A stretch of 10,859 nucleotides of DNA from CAZLBV01 sp964557845 (GCA_964557845.1 CAZLBV010000212.1:1-10859), one strand, 5' to 3'; numbered from the stretch's first letter, positions 1 to 6,648 are shown. The notes: generated by a model from the letters alone, not told the origin. Numbers and translations: made by a program.

Positions 1-446
1 TCATCTTATTTCTCATCATGGCTGGGTCCGCTATTTTTGTTGTCTTCGTCATCAGTCCCAAATTAAGGAAGAAACCTACAGTCTCTATCGATCCACATAA
101 AAGGGAACTGACCAAAAATGAGCTGTCCGCATACGATGGTAAGGAAGGAAATCCAGTATATATTGCCTTTAAAAATCGGATCTATGATGCCAGCCGCAGC
201 CCCTTTTGGAAAGATGGAACCCATTTTGGTAAACATAATGCCGGGATCGATCTCACAGATCAGCTGCAGCAGGCCCCCCACGGCGAGGAAAAAATAAAAA
301 ATCTGGTTCCGGTAGGAGAATTGATCTCTTCAAAAGACGATGAATCCTTCCCGGTCCCAAAAAAAATATTTTTCATTATCGCTTATATGAATCTTGGCCT
401 GGTTATTTTGATCATTCTTATTCTCGCACTCTGGCGCTGGTTGTGA
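1..446 (+). CDS. Membrane-anchored cytochrome b5-like heme protein, 5' end cut by window
   Basis: The frame is open to the left edge (codons before the ATG at 18 read ILFLI), so the gene probably starts upstream and the N-terminal residues are part of a membrane helix. Counting from the ATG at 18, residues 1-13 are hydrophobic, residues 30-101 form a cytochrome b5-like domain, and residues 117-141 form a C-terminal membrane helix. His73 in a KHNAG motif and His88 in an APHGEE motif match the pattern of bacterial cytochrome b5-like proteins, where two histidines are expected to ligate heme. This variant lacks the classic HPGG motif. I infer electron transfer or heme binding at the membrane; the partner is unknown. 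The stop lies 9 bp from that of convergent tilS with no hairpin between, so the transcripts probably overlap. If the gene does start inside the window, the ATG at 18 is the candidate. Confidence 0.8.
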   Translation, partial: ILFLIMAGSAIFVVFVISPKLRKKPTVSIDPHKRELTKNELSAYDGKEGNPVYIAFKNRIYDASRSPFWKDGTHFGKHNAGIDLTDQLQQAPHGEEKIKNLVPVGELISSKDDESFPVPKKIFFIIAYMNLGLVILIILILALWRWL

Positions 447-455
447 TCGACCTAC

Positions 456-1865
456 TCAGTCCTTTCGTTTTTCCAGTTTGATAACAAAGATATTTTTCGT
501 ATCCGGGCAAACCTTGAAATTCTCATTAACAGGTAATCCTAATATCCAAACGATCTCATCACCTGAAAGAAAAACAGGAAGCCTGTTTCTATCCGGCAAC
601 GGTATCTTCTTAGCGCGCATGATCTCTTTAACCTTCTTTTTCCCCGGAGCACCTAGATGCCGGTATTTATCACCTTTCCTTCTGTTTCGAACTATGAGTG
701 GAAATTTAAGCCGGTCATAATCCATTTGGACACCGGAACTGTCATCTCCGAGGACAAAGACAGTTTTCATCTTTTTCTGGGTCTCCTCTTTTTCTTTTTT
801 CACATTGATCTTCGATCCCGAAAAAACCAGTTCAGCTTCTTCCAGTTCTAAGACCGTTTTACCATCCCACTTAAGCTCATATTGTATATTTGGAAGTTCT
901 TCCTGTTTTAAAAACAATAAGTTTTTTTCCCTTCGCAAAACCAAACCGTCTTTTACATATACTTCCTTTCCTTCTTTTAAAAACATAAGTGTTTCTATAT
1001 CTTCAAAATCAATTCCCCGTAGATCACCCTTCAATTCCTTAATGGCTTTTCTTAGAACTCTCCGGGCTAAACCTAAAGGCAGGGAATTTAATATGGTGAA
1101 ATCCAATTTTAGATCCCCATTTTCCTGCTTGACGGCTTTTGTAAAATTTTCCTCTGTCAACTCCTCTAATACAGCTTCCTCTTCCTGGAGCAAAAATGAC
1201 AGCCGGCTAACCCGAAAGGCTATATTTGGATCGAAATTGTTGCGAATGAACGGAAGCAGATCCAGCCGGATTTTATTCCGGAAAAACCTACGATCGAAAT
1301 TGGTCTGATCCAATCTGTATTCCAGTCCTCTTTTATCCAAATAGTCCTCTATCTCTTCTTTTTCCAACTCAAGGAGAGGCCTAACTATTAAGCCATCGAC
1401 AATAGGATAAATACTTGTAAGTCCGCTGCGGCCGCTCCCCCGGAATAAACGAATGAAAAAAGTCTCGGCTTGATCTGTCATGTTGTGGCCTGTAGCGATC
1501 CTGGTACATCCGGTCTCAACCGCAGTTTTTTCAAGGAATTGATATCTCAGTATTCTGGCCGCTTCTTCTTGATTCATTTTATGGGCCTGTGCATATACCA
1601 ACACATCTTCGGAGCCTAAAAAAAGGGGGAGAGAAAGCTTTTCAGCAACTTCATGAGCGAACCATTCATCATCCTCAGCTTCTTTTCTTAACTTATGATT
1701 GAAATGACCCAAAGATAGCTCTAAATTCCATTCCTCATGAACTTCAAGGAGCAGATCTAATAAGCAGACTGAGTCCGGCCCTCCAGAAAACGCGACCATC
1801 ACCCTATCCCCTGGAGTAAAAAGTCCGAATTTTAGAACGGTTTTTTTAAATTTATCTAAGATCAT
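456..1865 (-). CDS. tilS: tRNA(Ile)-lysidine synthetase TilS
   Basis: TilS ligates lysine to C34 of the CAU-anticodon tRNA-Ile2 using ATP, switching its decoding from AUG to AUA; it is cytoplasmic and normally essential. The 469-aa product has the PP-loop SGGPDS at residues 27-32, HFNHKLR at 54-60, GHNMTDQAET at 126-135 (the usual form is close to GHHxDDQAET) and RGSGRSGL at 142-149 before a RPLL motif. These define the N-terminal N-type ATP pyrophosphatase domain. The last ~80 residues hold the TilS C-terminal domain, with RNRRKGDKYRHLG and a KIPLPDRNRLPVF stretch. Length fits the long TilS type of E. coli and Bacillus. The ATG at 1865 is the only start leaving the PP-loop domain intact; the RBS is weak (AAGG about 14 bases upstream). 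A CAT-anticodon tRNA lies 97 bp upstream on the same strand and the genes may share a promoter. Confidence 0.96.
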   Translation of the reverse strand: MILDKFKKTVLKFGLFTPGDRVMVAFSGGPDSVCLLDLLLEVHEEWNLELSLGHFNHKLRKEAEDDEWFAHEVAEKLSLPLFLGSEDVLVYAQAHKMNQEEAARILRYQFLEKTAVETGCTRIATGHNMTDQAETFFIRLFRGSGRSGLTSIYPIVDGLIVRPLLELEKEEIEDYLDKRGLEYRLDQTNFDRRFFRNKIRLDLLPFIRNNFDPNIAFRVSRLSFLLQEEEAVLEELTEENFTKAVKQENGDLKLDFTILNSLPLGLARRVLRKAIKELKGDLRGIDFEDIETLMFLKEGKEVYVKDGLVLRREKNLLFLKQEELPNIQYELKWDGKTVLELEEAELVFSGSKINVKKEKEETQKKMKTVFVLGDDSSGVQMDYDRLKFPLIVRNRRKGDKYRHLGAPGKKKVKEIMRAKKIPLPDRNRLPVFLSGDEIVWILGLPVNENFKVCPDTKNIFVIKLEKRKD

Positions 1866-1962
1866 GATAGGCAGCCTTAGTTTGAGAAAACATTGATAAT
1901 AGAATAAAAAAAACAGTTATTTGGAAAGTGCTGCATTCTCCCTTATCCCTTGATATTCAAAA

Positions 1963-2036
1963 TGGCGGTGGAGGGATTCGAACCCCCGACACTACGGATA
2001 TGAGCCGTATGCTCTAACCGCCTGAGCTACACCGCC
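1963..2036 (-). tRNA. tRNA with CAT anticodon, most likely elongator tRNA-Met
   Basis: Read on the minus strand, the sequence folds as a full cloverleaf. The acceptor stem is GGCGGTG/CACCGCC, the D arm carries AGCTCAGGCGGTTAGAGC, the anticodon stem is TACGG/CCGTA around loop CTCATAT, and the T arm contains GGTTCGAATCC. The anticodon CAT is at 2000-2002. The discriminator is A, and CCA is not encoded because the tRNA is followed by TTTTG. CAT could mean initiator Met, elongator Met or Ile2 (the TilS substrate). The first acceptor pair is a normal G-C and the D arm is not initiator-like. The GGCGGTG acceptor and ACGG anticodon stem closely match my recollection of Bacillus elongator tRNA-Met, so I favour that, with Ile2 as the alternative. 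Confidence 0.93.
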
Positions 2037-2047
2037 GGGTGAAAAAA

Positions 2048-2076
2048 ATTCTATCCGAAACCGTAAATTAAGTCAA
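2048..2076 (-). promoter_or_regulatory. Sigma-70-type promoter of the tRNA (and possibly tilS)
   Basis: On the minus strand TTGACT (2071-2076) and TAGAAT (2048-2053) are separated by exactly 17 bp. The -10 box ends 11 bp before the first tRNA base, which fits a short 5' leader. I see no strong hairpin plus T-run between the tRNA and tilS, so transcription may run on into tilS. Confidence 0.8.
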
Positions 2077-2100
2077 TTTATTATGAAACTGGAGTTTACT

Positions 2101-2120
2101 AACTAACTATAACTAACTAT
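2101..2120. repeat. Tandem 10-bp direct repeat upstream of the methyltransferase
   Basis: AACTAACTAT occurs twice back to back and is followed by TATACT. It lies between the divergent tRNA promoter and the methyltransferase gene. It is short and AT-rich; it might be an operator, but chance is possible. Confidence 0.6.
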
Positions 2121-2149
2121 ATACTCTTTCTTTTTTTTAATTTTATCTG

Positions 2150-2155
2150 TATACT
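2150..2155 (+). promoter_or_regulatory. Possible -10 element for the methyltransferase
   Basis: TATACT lies 55 bp before the ATG at 2211. The hexamer 17 bp upstream (2127-2132, TTTCTT) is a poor -35 box. Another TATACT at 2120-2125 also lacks a good partner. A promoter must exist here because the upstream gene is divergent, but its exact position is uncertain. Confidence 0.3.
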
Positions 2156-2210
2156 AATCCCCATCATCTATGATTTTAGGACGTACTAAAAGACCTTAAA
2201 AAAGTGAAAA

Positions 2211-3035
2211 ATGAAATTTCTGACTGAAACCTTCCGCTATCTATGCCGGACATCTCCTTCTGTAAAACGTTCTCTCTGGCGACAGTGGTATCAATACCTA
2301 GCAACCAAAAACTGGGAGGATGAACTTCTCTTTATGAACTATGGGTTTGCTAGCCTTGACTCAGAGCTGGGAGAAGTCTTTATTGATGAAGACGAGGAAA
2401 AATACCGCCTCCGGATCCAGCTTTACCATTATGTGGCTAATTCGGTTAAGATCGAAGGGAAAAATATATTGGAAGTGGGGTGCGGCCGTGGGGGCGGTTC
2501 CGCATATATCACACAGCAATTTAAACCAAGATCTTTTATCGGCGTAGACTTTTCGAAAAAAGCCATTGATTTCTGTCAAAAACATCACTGCTTCGCGGGG
2601 CTGTCATTTCAACACGGAGATGCAGAGTCTCTCCCTTTCGAGGATAATTCTTTTGATGTATTGATCAACGTGGAATCATCTTACTGCTACGGTCACATGG
2701 ACCGCTTTTTGGCCGAGGTTGGAAGAGTTCTCACCCCCGGAGGATATTTTGCATATGCTGACTTTCGCGGTATGGAAGATATGGAAGCACTCCATAATGA
2801 TCTCAGTAATTCACGCTTACACATGCTGGAAAAAAAAGATATCACTCCAAACGTTATCAAAGCCATGGAACTGGACCACGACAACAAGATTCGATCCATC
2901 CATGAAAAGGCGCCAAAGCTGTTAAAAAAATCATTTATTTCTTTTACCGGCACCAAGGATTCAACGGTTTACCGTGCTTTTTCATGCGGAGAAAAAGAAT
3001 ATTTCAGGTATATCTTCCAAAAACCGGCAGAATAA
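2211..3035 (+). CDS. Class I SAM-dependent methyltransferase, phthiotriol O-methyltransferase-like
   Basis: This is a 274-aa soluble protein with a Rossmann-fold methyltransferase core. Motif I ILEVGCGRGGG is at residues 86-96, GVDFS at 111-115, GDAESLPF at 136-143, FDVLINVE at 148-155, and LTPGGYF at 174-180. The N-terminal region (RQWYQYL, DELLFMNYGF) and the LYHY, AESLPFEDNSFDV, NVESSYCY and YADFRGM segments resemble, from memory, the mycobacterial phthiotriol/phenolphthiotriol dimycocerosate methyltransferase (Rv2952) family. That enzyme O-methylates a hydroxyl on a long-chain lipid. A lipid or polyketide hydroxyl is therefore a reasonable substrate guess, but no polyketide synthase or lipid gene is nearby and the true substrate is unknown. 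The ATG at 2211 has only a purine-rich, weak RBS. Flanking genes are divergent (tRNA) or have their own leader, so it looks monocistronic. Confidence 0.85.
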   Translation: MKFLTETFRYLCRTSPSVKRSLWRQWYQYLATKNWEDELLFMNYGFASLDSELGEVFIDEDEEKYRLRIQLYHYVANSVKIEGKNILEVGCGRGGGSAYITQQFKPRSFIGVDFSKKAIDFCQKHHCFAGLSFQHGDAESLPFEDNSFDVLINVESSYCYGHMDRFLAEVGRVLTPGGYFAYADFRGMEDMEALHNDLSNSRLHMLEKKDITPNVIKAMELDHDNKIRSIHEKAPKLLKKSFISFTGTKDSTVYRAFSCGEKEYFRYIFQKPAE

Positions 3036-3108
3036 CGCCACCATCCTATATAAACGTTTTTTTCAAAGATAAAAAATCGTTCTGTATTGTTTCCAAAGAA
3101 AATTTGTG

Positions 3109-3127
3109 CTACCCCCCAAAAGGGGAG
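3109..3127 (+). terminator. Weak GC hairpin after the methyltransferase
   Basis: CCCC/GGGG pairs across an AAAA-containing loop, with a bulged CT/AG extension, 74 bp past the stop codon. No T-run follows, so it is not a convincing intrinsic terminator. It is nevertheless the only GC-rich hairpin between this gene and the next. Confidence 0.25.
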
Positions 3128-3170
3128 ATTCTAAAAGAAAGCAATATATTTAATCTTTTATATTAAAGGG

Positions 3171-3200
3171 AATTCTTTAAATTCAATACTTAAAAGAATT
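3171..3200. promoter_or_regulatory. Inverted repeat in the leader of the small secreted protein
   Basis: AATTCTTT (3171-3178) and AAAGAATT (3193-3200) are perfect 8-bp complements spaced by 14 bp. The right arm ends 10 bp before the RBS. It could be an operator or an mRNA hairpin; its AT content means chance is possible. Confidence 0.4.
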
Positions 3201-3222
3201 TAGGTAAGTCAAGGAGGATCAA

Positions 3223-3747
3223 ATGAAAAAAATATGTAGTTCTTTTGTCATTGTTTTATGCATGTTTTTTTTACTGGCATTGATACAAAGGCCAGGATTA
3301 GCAGGTAAAACAGGAGAAACAGCTGCAGTTAAGGTGCTTTCTATTCCTTCTCCAGCCTTTGAGATGCCGGGAGAGATGTTGGCCTACACCAATAATGGTA
3401 GATTATGGCTCAATTCTGGCCCGGCCTATGTCAGAGCCCCTCTGATCCTGCCTCATAAAACCAGGATCAAAAAAGTTCAACTGGTGTGTAAGGATAACAA
3501 TTCCTCTGGAGATATAAGGCTTTGGCTCCATGTCCTTTCTAACGATCTTTCGGAGAGTTTTACCATGTGTCTTGTCGAAAGTAATGATGCAGTTAATGGA
3601 TACCGAATATTCACAACCACAGATATCAAGCCCAATAAGATCAATAATATCAAGTACAATTATTTCCTAAACCTCCGGCTGCTTGGATCTAGTGAAGATG
3701 GATATGAATTCGTTTCTGCCAAAATCTGGTATAAAGGGAGCTGGTGA
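3223..3747 (+). CDS. Small exported protein of unknown function
   Basis: I do not recognise this 174-aa protein. It begins with a clear Sec signal peptide: MKKIC, a hydrophobic core at about residues 8-21, and likely cleavage near LAG at 26-28. The mature part is about 145 residues and has alternating hydrophobic/polar segments suggesting a small beta-sandwich (for example IKKVQLVC, DIRLWLHVL, NYFLNLRLLG, EFVSAKIWYKG). There is no catalytic motif, lipobox or membrane anchor. The start is secure: AAGGAGG at 3211-3217 sits 5 bases before the ATG. It is expected in the periplasm or outside the cell. It sits alone between a methyltransferase gene and a symporter gene with about 200-bp gaps on both sides, so context does not suggest a role. 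Confidence 0.75.
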   Translation: MKKICSSFVIVLCMFFLLALIQRPGLAGKTGETAAVKVLSIPSPAFEMPGEMLAYTNNGRLWLNSGPAYVRAPLILPHKTRIKKVQLVCKDNNSSGDIRLWLHVLSNDLSESFTMCLVESNDAVNGYRIFTTTDIKPNKINNIKYNYFLNLRLLGSSEDGYEFVSAKIWYKGSW

Positions 3748-3951
3748 AGATACTCCCGGAGCAGCATGAGCATGGTTCCTCGAGATAAGCTCGGAGACAT
3801 GAACAACCAAATTGACATAATTTTGTTAACGTACACGCTAATTAGTATAAGCAGTTTATAATTTATCTTAACTTTTTGCCTGAATTATTATATACAAAGC
3901 TCAAGGATATGCTTTATCAAACGCCTATTATCAAAATAAAAGGAATAGTTC
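3748..3951. other. Intergenic region before the symporter
   Basis: These 204 bp contain a CTCGAG/CTCGGAG imperfect dyad near 3780-3796 and a consensus-like TTGACA at 3812-3817. A TATAAT sits at 3857-3862, but its spacing from TTGACA is far too long for the two to form one promoter. TTGTTA (3823-3828) with GTATAA (3845-3850) at 16 bp is a possible alternative. A 31-codon frame (3766-3861) with GGAG upstream is also present but unsupported. Confidence 0.4.
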
Positions 3952-5703
3952 ATGTCTACACTAAGCACGATTGATTGGTTGATTGTATTGGGTTATTTTC
4001 TGATCATTCTGGGCATTGCCTGGTGGGTTATCCGGCAGAGGCAGGAAACCCCAACCGATTATTTTCTGGCAGGAAGACATCTCGGCTGGTTTATCATCGG
4101 AGCCTCCATTTTCGCTTCCAACATCGGTTCCGAACATCTGGTAGGCCTGGCTGGTTCCGGAGCCACCGATGGTGTTGCTATGGCCCATTATGAGCTTCAT
4201 GCCTGGTGCTTGCTGGTATTAGGGTGGGTCATGGTGCCTTTTTACATGCGCTCTAAAGTTTTTACCATGCCGGAATTTTTAGAGAAACGTTTTTCTCCCT
4301 CTGCCCGGACTTTTCTATCCCTTATTTCACTGGTTGCCTATATCCTTACCAAGATCGCCGTAGGAATCTTTGCCGGCGGTATCGTGTTCAGCGTGCTTTT
4401 ACCAGAGGTCAATCTTTGGGGAATGAACAGTTTTTGGGTAGGATCCATTGTGGTCATCGTATTAACTGGAATTTACACGATTCTGGGTGGATTGAAAGCC
4501 GTAGCTTATACTGAAGCCATGCAGACAATTGTTCTAGTCCTGGGTTCTATCCTCATCACGATCTTCGGCTTAAAAGCCTTAGGGGGTTGGGGAGAATTAA
4601 GATCTATTATCCCTTCCGATATGTTCAATCTGTGGAAACCTCTGGTCCCTTCTGGGTTGGAAGGCACCTGGGCTCCGGTCAAGGAAGCCGGACGGATGGC
4701 CTGGTATTTCAACGATAATTATCCCTGGCTGGGGATGCTCTTCTGCGCCCCCATCATAGGTTTATGGTACTGGTGTACAGATCAATATATCGTACAGAGG
4801 GCCTTGGGAGCTCCTAATGAAAGGGAAGCCCGGCGTGGCTCCATTACCGCTTCTTTCTTTAAATTACTTCCGGTCTTTATTTTTATCATTCCGGGGATGA
4901 TCGCCCTGGCTCTGGCTAAGAGTGGAACTATACCTCTGATCCAGCAGGAATTTTTCGGACCCAATGGAGAATTAATAAGAGATAACGCCCAGGCAGCATT
5001 CCCTTTATTGGTGGCAACAGTGCTTCCCGCAGGGATAAGAGGTTTCGTAGTAGCCGGACTCTTGGCTGCATTAATGAGTTCACTGGCCGGTGTCTTTAAC
5101 GCTTCCTCTACCCTATTTACCATGGACTTTTACTCCAAGATCAAAAAAAATGTCACGCAAAAGCAGCTGGTTTGGATGGGCCGCATCGCCACAGGAGTCA
5201 TGGTTTTGATCGGTCTTGCATGGATACCGGTGATCCAGGGCGGGAAAGGGCTTTATGATTACCTTCAGGGAGTTCAATCCTACCTGGCGCCTCCTATATT
5301 CGTAGTCTTTTTTCTGGGAGTATTCAATAAACGCTTGAATGCAAAAGGATGCATGGCAGCTTTGATCACAGGATTTACCTTGGGAATATTCAGGTTAGCC
5401 GTAGATACTCCGGTTAAGCTTTTTAATGCAACTTATACAGAAGGATCTTTTTTCTGGATAATCAACAATATCTTTTTTCAATACTACAGCTTAGTTATCT
5501 TTTTAGTCTGCATTGTAGTGATGCTCGTTGTAAGCTATATGACTCAACCTCCTGCCTATGAAAAAATCGATGGGCTTACTTACGGAACCACCTCGATCAC
5601 AGATAAACAAAAATCCCGCTCCACTTGGTCAAGAGGTGATGTTATCGCTTCAGTTATCGTTTTGCTTTTGATCATCGCCGCCTATCTGTATTTTACCGGA
5701 TAA
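3952..5703 (+). CDS. SGLT-type sodium:sugar symporter (SSS family)
   Basis: This 583-aa integral membrane protein has about 14 hydrophobic helices and full family length. It is expected to couple Na+ entry to uptake of a sugar or similar solute across the inner membrane. SSS hallmarks are ASNIGSEHLVGLAGSGA (residues 55-71), GGLKAVAYTEAMQ (179-191), WYWCTDQYIVQR (272-283) and LMSSLAGVFNASSTLFTMD (374-392). Residues aligning by eye with the SGLT1 sugar site are present: His62, Glu81, Lys304 (in FFKLLPVF) and Gln439 in YLQGVQSYLAPP. The adjacent Ser376-Ser377 and the Ala55/Ile58 region fit the Na2 site. AAAGGA at 3938-3944 precedes the ATG by 7 bases. No sugar-metabolism gene is nearby, so the exact sugar cannot be named. 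The gene looks intact; a short copy of its 3' end follows it. Confidence 0.93.
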   Translation: MSTLSTIDWLIVLGYFLIILGIAWWVIRQRQETPTDYFLAGRHLGWFIIGASIFASNIGSEHLVGLAGSGATDGVAMAHYELHAWCLLVLGWVMVPFYMRSKVFTMPEFLEKRFSPSARTFLSLISLVAYILTKIAVGIFAGGIVFSVLLPEVNLWGMNSFWVGSIVVIVLTGIYTILGGLKAVAYTEAMQTIVLVLGSILITIFGLKALGGWGELRSIIPSDMFNLWKPLVPSGLEGTWAPVKEAGRMAWYFNDNYPWLGMLFCAPIIGLWYWCTDQYIVQRALGAPNEREARRGSITASFFKLLPVFIFIIPGMIALALAKSGTIPLIQQEFFGPNGELIRDNAQAAFPLLVATVLPAGIRGFVVAGLLAALMSSLAGVFNASSTLFTMDFYSKIKKNVTQKQLVWMGRIATGVMVLIGLAWIPVIQGGKGLYDYLQGVQSYLAPPIFVVFFLGVFNKRLNAKGCMAALITGFTLGIFRLAVDTPVKLFNATYTEGSFFWIINNIFFQYYSLVIFLVCIVVMLVVSYMTQPPAYEKIDGLTYGTTSITDKQKSRSTWSRGDVIASVIVLLLIIAAYLYFTG

Positions 5704-5790
5704 GTTAATACATCGCGAATCATTCATATTGAAGGGAATTTATCGGATCTGCTGAAGCAATTTTTAACTGCCTATCTATTTTTCACCGGA
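5680..5790 (+). repeat. Duplicated symporter 3' end (copies 5680-5700 and 5770-5790)
   Basis: The last 21 coding bases of the symporter (GCCTATCTGTATTTTACCGG plus A) recur 90 bp later as GCCTATCTATTTTTCACCGG plus A, with four mismatches. The second copy translates in the same frame to AYLFFTG against AYLYFTG. It continues as QTFWFPD to a TAA at 5812-5814. Weaker similarity extends leftwards (shared TTATCG and TGCT with small gaps). This is best read as the decayed tail of a second symporter copy or a local duplication. Confidence 0.55.
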
Positions 5791-5831
5791 CAGACATTTT
5801 GGTTCCCGGATTAATTACAAAGTCTAGATCT

Positions 5832-6413
5832 CTATATAGATATATCCTTCCTTTTATAAATAACAAAAGAGAGAGCGAATAAAACGAGTGTATGAGAAAA
5901 TTCGATCTGGACCTTGCGGAGCTGTTTTTTTCTTAAGGTTTCGACATCTTCCTGTGCAATGAGCCTTCCTGCTTTTATAATACCTACTCTCCGGCACATT
6001 TTTTGAACTTCACTCAACGTATGTGATGAAAAAAATATGGTTGTGCCTCGGCTGTTTTCTTCTTTTAACAGTTCAAAAAATTTCTCCTGCATCAATGGAT
6101 CCAAGCCATTAGTCGGTTCATCCAGGATGAGCAGGTTGGGCCTGTGGATCAGACTCTGAAGGATCGAGACTTTTTTCTGGTTCCCGCGGGAAAGATCCAG
6201 TATTTTTCTATTCATATCCAGTTCAAATATTCTGCCGCTGCCAGAACTGGGAAAGATCAATCCTAAAAGCGTGCGGATGGTGGTGGATTTCCCGGCTCCG
6301 TTGGGTCCGATGAATCCGTATATTTCACCGGATTCAACCTTAAGATCCAGATCAGCAATTCCTTGAGTTTCACCGTAGTATTTGGTGAGTTTATTGGCCT
6401 CGATCACATGCAT
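5832..6413 (-). pseudogene. Internally deleted ABC transporter ATPase fused to an ABC-2 permease tail
   Basis: The frame is open for 193 codons but the family length is about 290-310. Residues 1-63 are a normal ABC ATPase start with Walker A GPNGAGKST at 36-44. Residues 64-172 carry the segment that normally leads into the signature (ELDMNRKI), the signature LSRGN at 74-78, Walker B LLILDEP at 94-100, a D-loop GLD at 103-105 and the switch His131. The roughly 80 residues normally between Walker A and the signature, including the Q-loop and helical subdomain, are missing; the junction is near 6220-6230. From about residue 174 the ATPase C-terminal region is replaced by HTLVLFALSFVIYKRKDISI. 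That matches the last helix and KRRDI-like end typical of ABC-2 permeases. I infer two in-frame deletions in a former ATPase-permease operon. Without a Q-loop it is unlikely to couple transport. A plausible RBS (AAGGTG) precedes the ATG. Confidence 0.8.
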
Positions 6414-6454
6414 ATGCTGTCACCTTGTCAGAATTTCTTATTAAATAATATATT

Positions 6455-6482
6455 TTTATAAGCTTTAAGCTATTCAAAACAA
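6455..6482 (-). promoter_or_regulatory. Candidate promoter reading into the ABC relic
   Basis: On the minus strand TTGTTT (6477-6482) and TATAAA (6455-6460) are 16 bp apart, about 40 bp from the ABC start codon. The region is very AT-rich, so this match is not strong. Confidence 0.35.
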
Positions 6483-6525
6483 TAATCTATTTCTCCTTCC
6501 TTTTTCAAGTTCTGATTAACCGAAT

Positions 6526-6554
6526 TTGACATTACTCATTCTGTTTGATATACA
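6526..6554 (+). promoter_or_regulatory. Strong sigma-70-type promoter ahead of the FG-GAP gene
   Basis: A perfect -35 TTGACA (6526-6531) and a TATACA -10 box (6549-6554) are separated by 17 bp. Initiation near 6561 would give a leader of about 180 nt containing the hairpin at 6627-6648. Confidence 0.75.
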
Positions 6555-6626
6555 AATCATCTGAACGATTCATAAAAATGCCGATTGAACTATTAATAAA
6601 TTTACCAAAGGCACCTATCAACAAAG

Positions 6627-6648
6627 GGATTATCTCTATTGATAATCC
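6627..6648 (+). promoter_or_regulatory. Perfect 8-bp inverted repeat in the FG-GAP leader
   Basis: GGATTATC and GATAATCC flank a 6-base TCTATT loop. No T-run follows on the plus strand, so this is not a standard terminator. It lies in the inferred 5' leader about 90 bp before the start codon and could be an operator or an RNA stem affecting mRNA stability or translation. Confidence 0.55.

Noticed and set aside
805..1308. 167-codon open frame on the plus strand
   Set aside because: It lies entirely antisense inside tilS, its product is rich in Ser/Lys/Phe without domain motifs, and tilS is unmistakable.
1905..1945. Run of eight T (minus strand) between the tRNA and tilS as a terminator
   Set aside because: The T-run is not directly preceded by a stable GC-rich stem; the only nearby dyad is weak and needs G-U pairs.
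2984..3166. 60-codon frame overlapping the methyltransferase end
   Set aside because: It starts inside the methyltransferase in another frame, has no RBS and no recognisable protein character.
3812..3862. TTGACA (3812) and TATAAT (3857) as a promoter for the symporter
   Set aside because: The gap between the boxes is 39 bp, far from the 16-18 bp required, so they cannot form a single sigma-70 promoter.
4782..5123. 113-codon minus-strand frame inside the symporter
   Set aside because: It is antisense to conserved symporter motifs, with no RBS or recognisable protein features.
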